In this document: positions 18,703 through 18,747 of the stretch, piece by piece
How the letters are laid out: each line of letters starts with the position of its first letter
Position numbering within the stretch: position 1 is the stretch's first letter
Assembly (NCBI GenBank): GCA_012727515.1
Contig: JAAYGZ010000201.1
Coordinates: forward strand, 1 to 18,747
DNA from: Desulfovibrionales bacterium
GTDB taxonomy: Bacteria > Desulfobacterota > Desulfovibrionia > Desulfovibrionales > Desulfomicrobiaceae
Reading direction: 5' to 3'
Length of the DNA: 18,747 bases
Notes under the pieces: model-generated
The model's input: the letters and a program-made list of their open reading frames with translations, nothing else
Told to the model about the DNA's origin: nothing
The model's database searches: none
Position numbers and translations under genes: made by a program

Positions 18703-18747
18703 TTAGTTCAGGGGAATGTATCCGGCCTTGGAAATAATGTCTGCGCA
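18703..18747 (-). CDS. pstS: Phosphate-binding protein PstS, C-terminal end only (cut by window edge)
   Basis: Only the last 14 codons and the stop TAA (18703-18705) are in the window. They read CADIISKAGYIPLN, and the GYIPL ending is typical of periplasmic phosphate-binding proteins. Its place two bases before the PstC-PstA permease supports the call. Nothing can be said about the rest of the protein. Confidence 0.7.
   Translation of the reverse strand, partial: CADIISKAGYIPLN

Overview
The window looks like chromosomal DNA of a sulfate-reducing bacterium of the order Desulfovibrionales. The basis is gene content and order. A hybrid sensor kinase and an NtrC-type regulator are followed by a one-chain pyruvate:ferredoxin oxidoreductase with a two-cysteine C-terminal tail of the Desulfovibrio africanus kind. 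Then come a lactate permease, a GlcD/GlcF-type D-lactate dehydrogenase pair, and pta-ackA. From memory this matches the lactate (organic acid) oxidation locus of D. vulgaris (DVU3022 to DVU3030 and beyond). The genus cannot be fixed without a search.

Layout. Bases 1-3460 (+) hold the regulatory pair: a hybrid histidine kinase, cut by the left edge, overlapping by one base a sigma-54-dependent response regulator that resembles LurR. Bases 3511-3714 (-) hold a 67-residue unknown protein. Bases 3715-4445 hold no convincing gene but are full of sites: a ~150-bp nested inverted-repeat element carrying the dispersed GTCATTGCGA motif, two nearly identical 16-bp palindromes placed like enhancers, a near-consensus sigma-54 promoter, and a hairpin that would start at the predicted mRNA 5' end. 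Bases 4446-12644 (+) hold por, lctP, glcD and glcF, with hairpins in the por-lctP and lctP-glcD gaps and a strong terminator after glcF. Bases 12783-16098 (+) hold pta and ackA behind their own sigma-70-like promoter, which is entangled with two inverted repeats. Bases 16200-18747 (-) hold part of a phosphate uptake operon that converges on ackA: the 3' end of pstS, a fused pstC-pstA permease, and a divergent pstB.

How it works together. Lactate enters by LctP. The GlcD/GlcF pair oxidises it to pyruvate and passes electrons to the membrane pool or another acceptor. PFOR makes acetyl-CoA, CO2 and reduced ferredoxin, and Pta plus AckA recover one ATP by substrate-level phosphorylation with release of acetate. 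The block is therefore a complete lactate-to-acetate module next to its likely two-component controller. The L-lactate dehydrogenase subunits (LldEFG type) that follow ackA in D. vulgaris are absent here; the phosphate operon sits in that place.

The most interesting parts are regulatory: the paired 16-bp palindromes as candidate LurR enhancers, the terminator inside the lactate operon, the composite repeat element, and the overlapping palindromes at the pta promoter. I see no wholly novel defence or mobile system.
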